DNA of 64,000 nt from Bimuria novae-zelandiae CBS 107.79 (Eukaryota > Ascomycota > Dothideomycetes > Pleosporales > Didymosphaeriaceae): assembly GCA_010015655.1 (NCBI GenBank), contig ML976694.1, positions 585,512 to 649,511 on the forward strand, read 5' to 3'. A model generated the notes under the pieces. It ran no database searches. It saw only the letters and a program-made list of their open reading frames with translations, and was not told where the DNA came from. The position numbers were made by a program, and so were the translations under genes. This document shows positions 47,301 through 58,900 of this stretch, piece after piece; the first letter of the stretch is position 1, and each line of letters starts with the position of its first letter.

Positions 47301-47598
47301 GAGGACGTGCTTTTTAGGTGTATAGGTGCACTAGAATAGAGCGCTAAAAGGCTTACTAAGCTAGCTATAATACAAAAAAATTATTACAAGATTATCTATA
47401 CAGGTAACTTAAAAGCCTTATTAAAAACCCCGCTAGTAGTGCTAGGTTATTAAGCTAATTAAGCTTTCCAATCAAGCCTACCCTCTAAGGCTTGATTGGA
47501 ACCCAAGTTTTAAACTCTAGGCTTGGCTTAATTGACCTGTCACGTGATCATCAAGCCCGATCAAGCCAATCAAGCCAGCTTAATTGTTAGCAACTATG
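44320..47598 (-). mobile_element. hAT 2: complete hAT-family element inserted in copia 2
   Basis: 3279 bp. Ends are 21-bp inverted repeats: 44320-44340 (TATAGTTGCTAACAATCAAGC) without its last base matches the complement of 47579-47598, and the outer pair is T/C. 8-bp duplication TTCTTAAT (44312-44319) and TTCTTGAT (47599-47606), one G/A change. Removing it joins copia 2 sequence that aligns to copia 1 around 25400-25460. Confidence 0.93.
44470..47250 (-). pseudogene. hAT 2 transposase relic
   Basis: Minus-strand homologue of the hAT 1 transposase: A-P-T-K-G-S-K near 46980, K-G-G-K-R-G-F-L-G-V-I-T-H near 46270-46310, an open stretch at 45172-45438 (Y-I-K-V-L-Q-S-L-K, then Y-Y-E-Q-R-V-E-A-Y-K-A-I-N-Y), and the dimerisation domain near 44560-44720 (F-S-E-L-S-D-L-L). 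Broken by TAG/TAA codons, though fewer than in hAT 1. Confidence 0.87.
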
Positions 47599-48167
47599 TT
47601 CTTGATACCTTGTTCTTAATTATCTGTATTCGTCTTAATGGTCAACCCTAATTGTAATTATAAGGTTATTTATCCATTGCTTAATTATTTCTATAGGAAT
47701 GTAGCAGTTGTTCTAGAGATACGCGGAGATTGTTAACTAGAGAAAGGTAACTACCTTATTAAGGTTTACCTTTTCTTCTTAATAGGCTCGATCCATGACC
47801 TTATAGATCTCGAGCTATCCTTTATAGTAGTCGCTATTGTCTTTGTATGCTTTCGCGCCTGCTGGCAATAGATAAGATAGTAATATTAGTGCGTTGTTTG
47901 GGTTCGCATTCGTGTAGACAGCGTTTGGCTAGTAGTTGCCTATTAACGGCGGTATTGGCATGGCGGGTTTCTGCTTTAGTTCATCTATTAGCGCTGGGTC
48001 GATAATGTTCCAGACCTTAAGGAATTGGCATCTTGTTTTAAGCTGTTTTAGCCATGGTGTGTAATTCGTGTAGTCGGTCAGGATCACTGTAGGATCTCTA
48101 AGTGTTAATAGGGCCATTACGATTGGCTTGATAAGGTAGTATTAGTTAAGGCAGTGAGACTCTTAAT

Positions 48168-48459
48168 TATTAGATTAGAAGGGTAATCTAATAAGATAAA
48201 AAGATAATAATTAATTAAGATGAATTAAGTTATAAATTATATGTGCTTGTCTCTAAGAGGTCTGGGACTTTGCCTTTTATCTTTAGGTTGCCTACCTAGA
48301 TATCCCTTACTTTATTCCTTACTTTATCCTTGCTTTATTCCTTGCTTTATTCCTTGCGTCATTCCTTGCGCGTTGAGCGAGGGCGGAATATAAGGGCGGA
48401 ATATACGGGCGTAAGTGCGCCAGCCTCCTTGCAGATGCAAAGGACCATGTAATCGGATA
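48168..48459 (-). repeat. Copia 2 5' LTR
   Basis: 292 bp, same length as the partner, with transition differences only at most sites; shares the TTCCTTGCTTTA tandem units. Confidence 0.92.
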
Positions 48460-48993
48460 AGTACTATTAGTCCTATATACTATAGGCTGGCCCCGCAAAC
48501 TTTAATTTTCAGTTAGTTATATTTAATTATTCTATTATTCCTTACGCGTAGTTCTGCATTATATAGATTAGGTTTATCTTTCATAAGATCTAATTTTCTA
48601 CTTAAGGCATCTATTACGCTATTAAGTATTCTTAGATAATAGTATATAGTAAAGTTAAAGTTCGCTAAGAACTCTACCTATCGTACTTTTTATTTATTAA
48701 GCTCCTTGATTAATATAAAGCTAGTAAGATTTTAGTAGTCTATTAACACCTTTATCTTAAAGCGCGGTCTCGTGAGTTAGGCTTCTTATTATTTAAATTC
48801 GTCTACTATTCTTAGTAGTTCCTTATTATAAATATTATTATTACGTTCTGCTCTTAAGAACTTCCTAGAATAAAAGAACACTAGTTTCTATTTCCTGTTA
48901 TTATACTATTATGAGAGAATTGCTTCTAGTGCGTGGTCTAATATATTTCTCTTAACCTTCATAGGTTTCTCTAAGTTATGCATTTATAGGAGG
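48460..48993 (-). mobile_element. Gypsy D, middle part (RNase H)
   Basis: Continues gypsy D to the right of copia 2. The minus strand reads F-Y-S-R-K-F-L-R-A-E-x-N-N, Y-N-K-E-L-L-R-I-V, then L-N-S-V-I-D-A-L-S-R-K: the RNase H domain and the D-A-L-S-R end. It is cut at 48993 by gypsy A. The 5' half of D (RT, protease, gag, 5' LTR) is not in the window. Confidence 0.8.
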
Positions 48994-49439
48994 TGTTATG
49001 ACCCAGGGACATCGAGACAAGCGAGCCTTATGACGGTACACAAGCCCCACTTGGGGATGACGTAATGTCCCAGGCTATCCCAGACGCCAAGCCTATGGGA
49101 CAATGTAGGACCACGTGACCTAGGTCACGTAACGTCCTAGGAATCTTAAGAAATCCCATGGACACGAGGCATAGGACACTATAGGACTTTATAAAACAAG
49201 AGGGATATTTATGCACAGGTGGTTTCCTATGTTATACTCCTTGTAGTTAACTTACATACCTTCTGTACGAGTACGTTCTCCTATATAGACTAATAGTTAT
49301 CTTATTTATTATAAAATTAAATTATATAGCTACGCAATAAATTGTTGTATTAATTTATATTATTAAATAATTGTTAAGGTGCTGCTTTAGCCTTACTACA
49401 CTAGTCTAGATTGGACTAAGGTATAAGCGCCTTATAACA
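48994..49439 (+). repeat. Gypsy A 5' LTR
   Basis: 446 bp from TGTTATGACCC to CCTTATAACA. The first 200 bp are base-balanced and differ from gypsy B; the last 220 bp (from about 49210) match the B LTRs. Confidence 0.82.
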
Positions 49440-49542
49440 CTTTAAATATCTACTAAGTATAATATAGCAGGACCTGCTAGCACCCTAGCTTTAGTGCTAT
49501 TCCTAGACAGGACTCTAAGAGAAGTTATAGCTAAATAAGTAG

Positions 49543-52540
49543 CATGGATTACACCACTTTAGGAGAATATTAACTAGATAAATAAGAAGATAAACACCTA
49601 GGAGAACGTAAAGTAGTAGCTAAAGGTCTTTAAGTCTAAGTCCTACGATAGTAAGGATTATCTAGTAATATTTTTAATAACTATAGAATTATTTATCTAA
49701 TATAACCTAGGAACATTAAAGAGTAATTAAAATAAAATCTTAGTTACCGGCATAAATATGCAAGAAAAGGTAGCAAAGTAGACTAGGCTAATAATTAATA
49801 ACTTCCTTAAGAATAATAAACTCAAAGATTATAATAACACTACAAAGAAAGCTATAAAGAATTAGAAATTCTTTTATAACGTTATAAAAGATATGTTTAG
49901 CATAATTAATAAAAAATATTAGGCTATAATTTGCCTTTAACGTCTGCGCTAGGAAAAGTTAGTAGTACTTTATACGCTAGGATTTAAATAGATTAGGGTA
50001 GAATTAGTTAAATAGGGTAAGGCTCTACTTATAATTACCTACTATAATAGGCTTAAGGAAGCTATTAAGGACAAGCTAGTCTACTAAAAAAAACTAATAA
50101 CTTAGAGGAACTTATTAACTAAGCTATAAAAGTAGATAATTACTTATATGAAAGAAACATAGATAAGTAACGTAGAAATATATATTTATAAGATTAAGGA
50201 ATTATACGCAGTCTATAAGCCGCGATAGTATTAAAGACTTTATTATAGTTAATAAAGCTTGTTAGCACAAGAAACAGGCTAATTAGAACTTAAAGTTTAA
50301 AAGACCTAGGTAGGGCAAAAACTCTACATCTCCTAAAGAAAGATAACAATAATATAAGGACAAAGCATGCCTTTATTATAGAAAATAAGTGCATTCTGCT
50401 GGAGACTATAAAAAGCTAAAAATAGAGGTTAATACAACTAACCTCTATAATATAGTAATAGCTACCCTTACCATAGTAAATAAGATTAAAGACCGTACGG
50501 AAAAGATTTTTAATTTAATAAAATAGATAGAAGAATAAATAATTCTATAGAAGTATAATATTTTAAGCTAATTAGTAAAAGAAACGTGCCAGGTATATAA
50601 TAATAAGCTATATTACCTACTTTAGTACACTTACAAAATAATAGTATAAGAACTATATACATAGGACGTCTACTAGCTAGCTAAAAAAAAATATAAGAAG
50701 TACTAGCACGCTATTTATACTAAATTATAATAATTAAGTAACGCGCACGCGCGAAATAGTAATAATATACTAAAAAAGAATAATAATAGTACTAAAAAGG
50801 ATAGACTAAGGTGGCTTATACCCCTAGTAACCTAGACTATTCTTAGGTAGGTAAAGACTAGTATAAGGTACCTAATAACTACTACAAATACTTTCTACTT
50901 TATTAAGTAAAATACTATAAGTGGAACGGTTAGTATAGGTATTTTAAAGACACGTGTAAAATCCATGCCTAGTAGAAATACGTAACTAAATAGTTCCCAC
51001 GCGGCATAGACCCCTATAACCTAAAGAACATCACAGGAGTGACTTAGACAGGACACGAGACCCACCTACCTATCTAGTAAGATAAGTGTCGCCTATAATG
51101 ATTAGCGCATCTAGGCCTGTAAGAGGAAGCAGCCTCCTTTAAAGACTAACTAAGCTACTATACGCTTGCAGCGCACGAATGCCTTACTCTAATTACTCTT
51201 AATATAGCATTTTAGGAATATATAAATCTAATAGGATTAGGGAAACCTATAGTATATACTACTAACGTTATAAATAGTATAAGGTTAAGGAAATCTCGAA
51301 ACTAGCCTAGATTAAGGTCTAGATTTAGGAAGCTATGGGCCTAGACAGCGAGCCTAAGGACTTAAAAAACTTAGGCATTACTAGGTAATAAGCTACACTA
51401 GTAATAGTGCGATTATTGTAGCTTATTAGGTAAAAACTTGCTTAGTTAAGAAACGCTTAATTAAGAATATTACGATATATAAATATTATGTTAAAGTACT
51501 TATTAATCTAGGGATAGACGCGTGTCTAGTAGCCCTAAAAGTAGTTAAAAGATATAATATACCATATTATAATAAGAAAATACTATTGTAAATAAGACTC
51601 GCAGATAGGACCTAATTATAAGAATATAGTAACAGCTAGTTACGCCTAAAGATAGCGATAGTATAAGTTAATATTAACGGCTTAAAAAGCCAGTATGGCT
51701 TTATTATTACTAAAATAACAGATATAAAAGCTATTATTAGTTATAAGTAGCTTAGGTAGCATGATCTAAAAATAGATTAGCTTACTAAGATAATCCTACT
51801 TAGAAAACTATCTATAACGGCTCTAGTAGAGCTATAGTAGAAGGGAACCCTCTAGAAACCTTAGGTAAAAAAGGAGAATAATATATTTATAATATAAGAA
51901 ATATTAGTTTATAAGATAAATAAGATCCTATAGCAATACCTAAAATAGGTATACTATTTATAGATATAATTAGCTAAGATAGTTAACAAGAACCCTAGTC
52001 TATTGGTAAAGTACTAAGAATTTATAGACTTGTTTAAGAAATACGACGAGATAGTCTTACCTAAATACTAAAAGTAGGATTATAAAATATTACTTGTTAA
52101 AGGAGCTAAGTTGCTGCTAGAGCGTCTAAGACCCCTTTTATAAAACTAAAAGAAAGAGTTAAAGGAACTATTAAAAAAGAATCTTTATTTTAGAAAATAA
52201 TAGCTTAATTAGATTCCTACGACCTTCTTAATACTCTTTATACCTAAGAAAAATAGCAGGCTACGGCTTTATATAAATTATAAATAGCTAAACGCCCCAA
52301 CGATTAAGAATTAATACTTATTACTCCTAATTATAAAGCTTATAGACTAACTCTGTATAGCTAAGTAGTTCACAAAGTTCGATATCCAGGATAGATTCTA
52401 TTAGATATAGATAATAAAGAAATATAAATAGAAAACTATCTTTTACACAAGATATAGCGTTGTTAAGTATATAGTTATTAATAAACGCCCTAGCGACCTT
52501 TTAAGAACTTATAAACTAAGTTTATATAAATATTTAGACG
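49543..52540 (+). pseudogene. Gypsy A gag-pol relic
   Basis: Gag begins near 49543 (M-D-Y-T-T or an overlapping frame) and shows the capsid-like Y-N-R-L-K-E-A block near 50040. Zinc knuckle region near 50370-50400 is degraded (A-C-L-Y-Y-R-K..H-S-A-G-D-Y, with Cys lost). Protease and RT follow. Broken by many RIP stops. Confidence 0.7.
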
Positions 52541-55401
52541 TATTGGATATAATGGACTACGCCTAGTTGCTGCCTCGGATCCTTGATTCTCAGTTATACG
52601 AACCCTAGATATATATGTTTAACGCTTAAAGCTTAACTTTAGACTCTTTATTAAATTTATAAGTATTTTTTTTGTACTTTTAGCTCCTTAAGCATCTAGC
52701 CCCTTATATTAAATTTAATTACTTTTACCTATAGCGGGATGAGTAGATTTTAAATATAATTATAGACTAAAGCTACAAAGTAGCACACGAAGTTAAAGGA
52801 CTTATATAAATAAATAATATAAAGACGACGCCTAGACCGGCGAAAAGATAGAACCCTCCCTAGCAAGTAATTAAAAAGAAGTTTTAATAAACACTTAACG
52901 TTAGCAAGACTATCTTTACTAAATAAAAAAGTTATAAAAATAAAAATAAGACCTTTTACTAAAGGTCTATATCTTAGCGCGAATAATTATGCGCAGTAAG
53001 CTATTAGCTTATAAAAAAGTAATAGCTAAGGAAATAAAAGGATAGCCTCCCTATTTATAATTAAATTTTAGGTATTAGGAGTTAATAAGAATAAAATATA
53101 GTAATTCCTAAGCAAGGGTAAAGCACTTGTTCACCTCTAAAATACTTTTTAAACTTTAGTATAAGAAGTAAGAGGACTAACTAAAAAAATAGTAAAAAAG
53201 CGCTAAAAACCTTTAATAATATAATAATACTCCTAAGAGACAGGAGGTACGAATTAGATATGAAAGGTAAACTAATAAATAGAGCTACTAGAGAGACTAA
53301 TAGTAAAACTTATTTTAAATTAAGGAAGAAGCCGCCGCCCTAAAATCCTTAACTTAGCCTACTTTAATAGTAAATAATAAGATTATTACTACTTTAAGGT
53401 AGTAATACGATATAAGCTCCTAGAGGATAAGAACTACCTTAAAGGTATACTTAAATATATTATTAGTTAATTAATAGCACGTGCAGCGACGGTAGTAATG
53501 ATATACTTAGACTACTACTTAAGATATATTAAAGCTAACTTTTAAGAGCTACTAAATTATAACTTTTATAGCTATCTAGTAAAAGAAATTGCGCGTAATT
53601 ACTTACTTATAATATAATAAGAGAACTAGAAGCTTCGTAACATTAACTTTAACCTTAATAACTATGCTATAGAAGCTAAAAAGTATAGTTAAAAAATGTT
53701 AAAGAACCTATATTTTTAGAGCCTCTACAAAAACTTATAGGACTAAATAGTTATAGTAAATATAGATAATATTAAGGACCTGTAAGGGATATAAAAGAGA
53801 GTTAATAAGATTAAAGAAAATCTCTTTTAAAATATATTATAGTTACTAAAGTTTTCTACTAAGAACGGGGCGCTAGACAAGATAAATTAGGAACCTACCT
53901 AAGCTAACCCTAAAAGGATATCCAGCCAATAAAGCTAAGATAAAAGACACTAAGCCACAAACGGAGCCATAGGATATAGGTCTAGTAATACCTAGAAACG
54001 AGCTATATAGGTGTCGCGCGAGGTAATAGAAACCCGTAAGAAAAATAGTTTCTATTTTTATTATAAAGATATAGGACACCGCGTAAAGTAGTATAAACTT
54101 TTACTTATAATAAAGCTAGTATAAGTTCGCGCCGCTGTATCTACTACTAAAACACTTTTAATAAAAAGTTTAATATAGCCTTTACTAATTTAGAAAACTA
54201 GATTTTTCTAGTTATAGTCGCCGCTAAGAGGTAAAAGTAAAAAAAGGGTAAAAGATAAGTTTAAATAACTTTTAAAGACTATAGCTAGACTTAATACTAG
54301 TAATAGTACACTCGCTTATAAATAACATTATATTTTTATTAATAATAATTAATTTAGATTATTTAACCTTTAAATTTATATTAAAAAAATTATAATAAAA
54401 GCCAACCTATAGCGTAAGAATCTATCCTATCTATAAAAGGTTATTAATATTAAAGGCATACAACTCTTTGTACGCGAAGTAGTCTAACTAGAAGTAAATA
54501 TTAATAGCTATATAAAACTAATTGAACTATATATCTTACTTTATAACGGGTTATACGATCTAATCCTCGGCATAACCTAAATAAAAAAGACTAGGGTTAA
54601 ACTAGCCCTAGTAAAGAAATTAATTTAGATTAAAAGTTTAGGCACCCGCATTCGTAACTAAAAAGGTAAAAAACTATTAATAAAGCCCTAAGGGATATTA
54701 GCTATAGCTTTTATAGCCCTAGATTAGCGTAATTAACGCCTAAGAAACAGGGCTAAGGTGTTTTTTATATTAATAAAAGATATATAGGAGGCGTTAACCC
54801 GTAGGCTAAAGGTAAACCTATAAAAGTTACTACTTAAAGTTTTTAAGGACTTATAGCGTATCTTTTATAGGGAACAAGCTAACAACCTCCCCTTAAACTA
54901 TAAACCTAGAGTAGATCTTTTTATCCCTCTTGTAGAAAAAGATAGCAAGACCCTAAACATCTCTTATAGCCCTTTATTTAATATGTCTCGCGAAGAGTTT
55001 CTCGTCCTTTAAAAATATTTTACTAAATACTTAGATAAAGACTTTATTTAAGTATGTAAGTCTAGCGCCACCGCCCTAATATTATTTACTAAGAAACCTA
55101 GCGGAGGACTACGGTTTTACGTTAATTATTAAGCCTTAAACGCTATTTTAAAGAAGGACTAGTACTTTTTACTATTAATTAGTAAGACTCTTAAGCTTCT
55201 CGCGAAGGCTAAATAGTTTAATAAACTTAATCTAATTTAAGCCTTTTATAAGCTTTAAATAGTAAAAGGCAAGAAATAAAAAATAGCCTTTAAAACCTAA
55301 TTTGGTTTTTATAAGTAGCTAGTAGTTCCTTTTAGCCTAGCTAACGCGCTGAGTACGTTCTAGCGGTATATTAACCAGGTACTAAGGAAGTACTTTAATA
55401 A
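52541..55401 (+). mobile_element. Gypsy C, 5' part, inserted in gypsy A
   Basis: Sequence changes at 52541 (TATTGGATATAATGG..), probably the start of a 5' LTR (TG changed to TA); the LTR end is unresolved. From about 53100 a gag-pol of a different gypsy family follows: zinc knuckle at about 54052-54095 (F-Y-Y-K-D-I-G-H-R-V-K), protease region near 54280-54560, RT with K-K-P-S-G-G-L-R-F-Y-V-N-Y near 55090-55130 and L-A-N-A-L-S-T-F-x-R-Y-I-N-Q-V-L-R-K-Y-F-N-N up to 55401. It is cut there by gypsy B (duplication AATAA). Confidence 0.75.
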
Positions 55402-55878
55402 TGTTACGAGCTCAGGAAACCTGGATAGTAACACAACCACAGACAAGGATAAATAGGGAGAGGCAGATAAGGTTATACTATAACTAGCCCGTAAGGGTTC
55501 GCGTGGTCGCTTATATTAGCTAAAGTTATATAACCCTAATTTAATAGTAGCTCTAGATTAAGATAATCTACTAAGAGCTTTAAACTAAGGTAATCTGCCA
55601 AGAGGGCCGGATCACCTAGAGATAGAGGAAGAAATAGACTAGTATATAGTGTAGTAGATTCTCCTATATTATTTCCTTCCTTATAGTTAACATATATATC
55701 TTCTGTGCGAGTACGTTCTCCTATATAGACTACTAGTTATTTTACTTTATTATAAGATTAGATTATTCAGCCTCGCGCTAAGTGTCGCATTAATTTATAC
55801 TTTTAAATAATTTATAAAGTACTATAATACCTTACTACTTTAACTTAAATTAAAATAAGGTATAGGCGCCTTATAACA
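55402..55878 (+). repeat. Gypsy B 5' LTR
   Basis: 477 bp, TGTTACGAGCTC..CCTTATAACA. Confidence 0.92.
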
Positions 55879-55979
55879 CTTTAACTACTTTATAGTATAA
55901 TAATAAGACCTAGTTTAACTACTATAGCTCTAGCACCTAAGGAGAAGACGCTATAAAAAATAATTACTAAGTAAATAGC

Positions 55980-58900
55980 TTAGATAGCCTAGCTTTCGGA
56001 AGTTATTAACTAAATAAGTAAAGAAATAAATAAATAAATAAGAGGATATAAAGTATTAACTAAAGGTCCTAAAACCTAAACCCTATACTAGAAAAGGTTA
56101 CCTAAGAACGTTGCTAACGCAGATAGAACTATTTATTTAATATAATTTAGAAAAGTTTAATACGGAATAAGATAAAATCCTAGTTACCTATATAAATATA
56201 TAAGATAAGGTAGCTATATAGGCTAGACTAATAATTAATAACTTCCTTAAGAATAGTAAGCTAGAGGATTATAATTTAGACGCTACTAAGAACGTCCTTA
56301 AAGATTAAAAGTCCTTTTACAAAGCTATAAAAAGGATATTTAGCACTATTAATAACAAATATTATGCTAAAATACGCCTCTAACGCCTGCGTTAAGAAAA
56401 ATTAGCAGTATTTTATACCTTAGAGTTTAAATAGATAGTAGTAAAACTTAATAGACAGGGGGAAGCCCCGCTTATAATCGCTTACTATAATAGACTAAAG
56501 GAAATAGTTAAGAACGAACTAGTCTACTAAAGAAAAGTAGATAATTTAGAAGAGCTTATTAACAATGCTATTAAAGTAGACAATTGTCTATACGAGCGAA
56601 AGCTGGAGAAGCAGCATGGCACCCGACTGCTCTCTAGGAAGGAAAACAACGCCAGACCCGCCAGAAGAGACCAAGACGGAGACGTTATCATGACCGACGA
56701 AGCCCGGTGGTACAAAAAGAAAAACGGCAAAGGAAAGCAGCCATACAAACCCAAGAGGGGCTACTAGGGCAGAAGCAGCATCTCGCAAGAAGAGCGAGAA
56801 CGAAGGTTTAAGGACAAGGCCTGCCTTTGATGTGGCAAGCAAGGCCACTTCGCCAAGAACTGCGAAGGTCAGGAGACCAAGGTCAATACGACCAACCTCC
56901 TACGAGTAGCTATGGTCACCCTTGTTGGAACTGAAGTTGAGTGTAAGAGTTATCAGCTATGTAGGCGAAGAAGTCGCCTACATAGGCTAGCGTGCTCCTT
57001 CCGTATGCCGGGAAGCACCTGCTTCAACAACCCTCACGCCAGCAGAGGCGGAGGAGGTAGATCTCACGCAGGAGATCCCCGAGCCAGTAGAGGAATAGGG
57101 AGAGGGACGAAAAACCCTCCATAAATACCAGATCTTCCAACAACTGGCAGACGACACCTGCTAGATGTGCAGTAGCACGCTACATCACTCGTCTTAGTGC
57201 GAGACGAAGGTGATTATCTAAGGACCACACGCTTAGGACGCCTATAGGCTTGCCGAAAAACTGCAAGGACCCCCGAAGCAGTACCTACGCCAGATCACGA
57301 TACATGAATTACATGGACATGCTAAATAGTGGCAATGCACGGGCAAAGGATGCCAATAGCACTCTAAAATTAGAGTTAAGGCTTCTTATTTTCTAAAAAG
57401 CTTAGAATACTATAAATTTAAAAAAAGCTAGTGCAGCGTGCCTAATAACTACTATAAGCACTTTTTAGTATATTAGGCTAAGTATTATAAATAGAATAGT
57501 TAGTACTAATATTTTAATATTACTTATAAACTATATAAATAATAAAAGTTTAAGACAGGCTAGTTTCCTTAGGGCCTAGACCCTTATAACACTAGCATAA
57601 TAATAGGTAGTATATAGCTAGGAAAAGACGTAGACTACTTATTAATTAAATAAAACTAATATAACCTGTAGTGCATTGCGTACCTAAGCCTATAAGAAGA
57701 AGTAGCCTCCTTTAATAGCTACTTAAGACACGAAATATTAGCCTAGAATAAATACCTTACTCTAAACTACCCGCAACATAGAAATTAGGGAGTATATAAG
57801 TCTAATATGATTAGAGAGACTTATGTCCTATATTAATAATACTATAAATAGTATAAGATTAAGGAAGTCTCGAAGCTAGCCTAACTTAAGAATTAGATCT
57901 AAGAAGTAGAGGCCTTATAAAAAGGCTAGAACAAGTCTAAGGGCTTAAAAAACTAGATTATTATTAGGTTATAAGCCACACTAGTAATAGTGTAATTATT
58001 ATAGCTTATTAAGTAGATACATGCTAAGTTAAGAAACGCTTAATTAAGAATATTATAGTGTATAGGTATCGTGTTATAGCACTTAATAACCTAGGGATAG
58101 ACGTGTGTCTCATCGCCCTATAAGTAGGTAAAAAATATAATATACTGTATTATAATAAGAGAATACTATTATAAATAGGACTTATAAACAGGACCCATTT
58201 ATAGGGATATAGTAATTGTTAGCTACGCCTCAAGACGGCGCTAGTATAAGTTAATATTAAGGGCCTATAAAGCTAACATATTTTTACTATTATAAAGATA
58301 GGAAATATTAAAGCTATTATAAGATATAAATAGCTAAAATAATATAATCTATAAATAGACTAGATTAAACAAATAATCCTTCCCTAGAATCTATTAGTAA
58401 TTGCTTAGGCAAGCCCTAGCGAAAGGGAAACTAACTATTTAAAATATAAGAAATATTAGTCTATAAGATAGATAAGATCTTAAAGCGACACCTAAGCTAG
58501 GTGCACTATATATAGGTCTAGGAGGATAAAATAGTCCCTAACAACCTAGGTCTGCCAGAATAATATAAAGAATTTATAGACTTATTTAAAGAGTACGATA
58601 AGACTGACATGCCTAAACATAAGAAGTAGGATTACAAGATACCACTAGTAAAGAGAGCTAAGCTATAGCTAGAGCGCCAAAGGCCCCTTACCTATAAATA
58701 AGAGAAAGAGTTAAAAGAGCTAATATAAAAGGATCTATACTTAGGAAAGTAAAGACTTAATTAAAGCCTTATAGCCTTCCTTATACTCTTTATCTAAAAA
58801 AAAGATAGTAGGCTACAACTTTATATAAATTATAAATAGCTAAATGCTATAACTATTAAAAACTACTATTTATTACCCCTAATAACGGAGCTTATAAATT

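Larger units (their letters stand above)
40013..48117 (-). pseudogene. Copia 2 gag-pol relic (interrupted by hAT 2)
   Basis: Gag N-terminus at 47929-48117 is open for 62 codons (D-P-T-V-I-L-T-D-Y-T-N-Y, W-L-K-Q-L-K). The frame is cut at 47606/44312 by hAT 2. RT lies near 41080-41300. RNase H at 40355-40606 is open: S-D-A-S-F-T-N-N, R-K-S-S-Q-G-Y-I-I-K-L-F, E-L-L-A-L-S-Q-V-A-K-E-A. Domain order is that of Ty1/copia. Not functional. Confidence 0.85.
39721..48459 (-). mobile_element. Copia 2: complete Ty1/copia element in gypsy D, split by hAT 2
   Basis: 292-bp LTRs at 39721-40012 and 48168-48459 with perfect AGTAC duplications (39716-39720 and 48460-48464). Reads on the minus strand; after removing hAT 2 (44320-47598) it is about 5.45 kb. 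Start codon is the complement of 48115-48117 (M-A-L-L-T-L-R-D-P). The body is closely related to copia 1, but the LTRs are alike only at their ends. Confidence 0.92.
48994..52540 (+). mobile_element. Gypsy A, 5' part, inserted in gypsy D
   Basis: 5' LTR 48994-49439 (446 bp), then gag from about 49540 and pol to 52540, where the reverse transcriptase stops at K-Y-L-D-V just before its Y-x-D-D box because gypsy C is inserted. Pol readable from about 52080 (R-L-L-L-E-R, then L-R-L-Y-I-N-Y-K, F-T-K-F-D-I-Q-D-R-F-Y). Same family as gypsy B by protein and by the 3' part of its LTR. RIP-mutated. Its 3' part and right LTR are missing from the window. Confidence 0.82.

Noticed and set aside
56527..56848. 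Hydrophobic minus-strand frames that look like membrane proteins
   Set aside because: They are the complement of a Lys/Arg/Glu-rich gag stretch in gypsy B.
56912..57124. 70-codon plus-strand frame in the un-RIPped patch of gypsy B
   Set aside because: Out of frame with gag; the in-frame gag sequence with its zinc knuckle explains the region.
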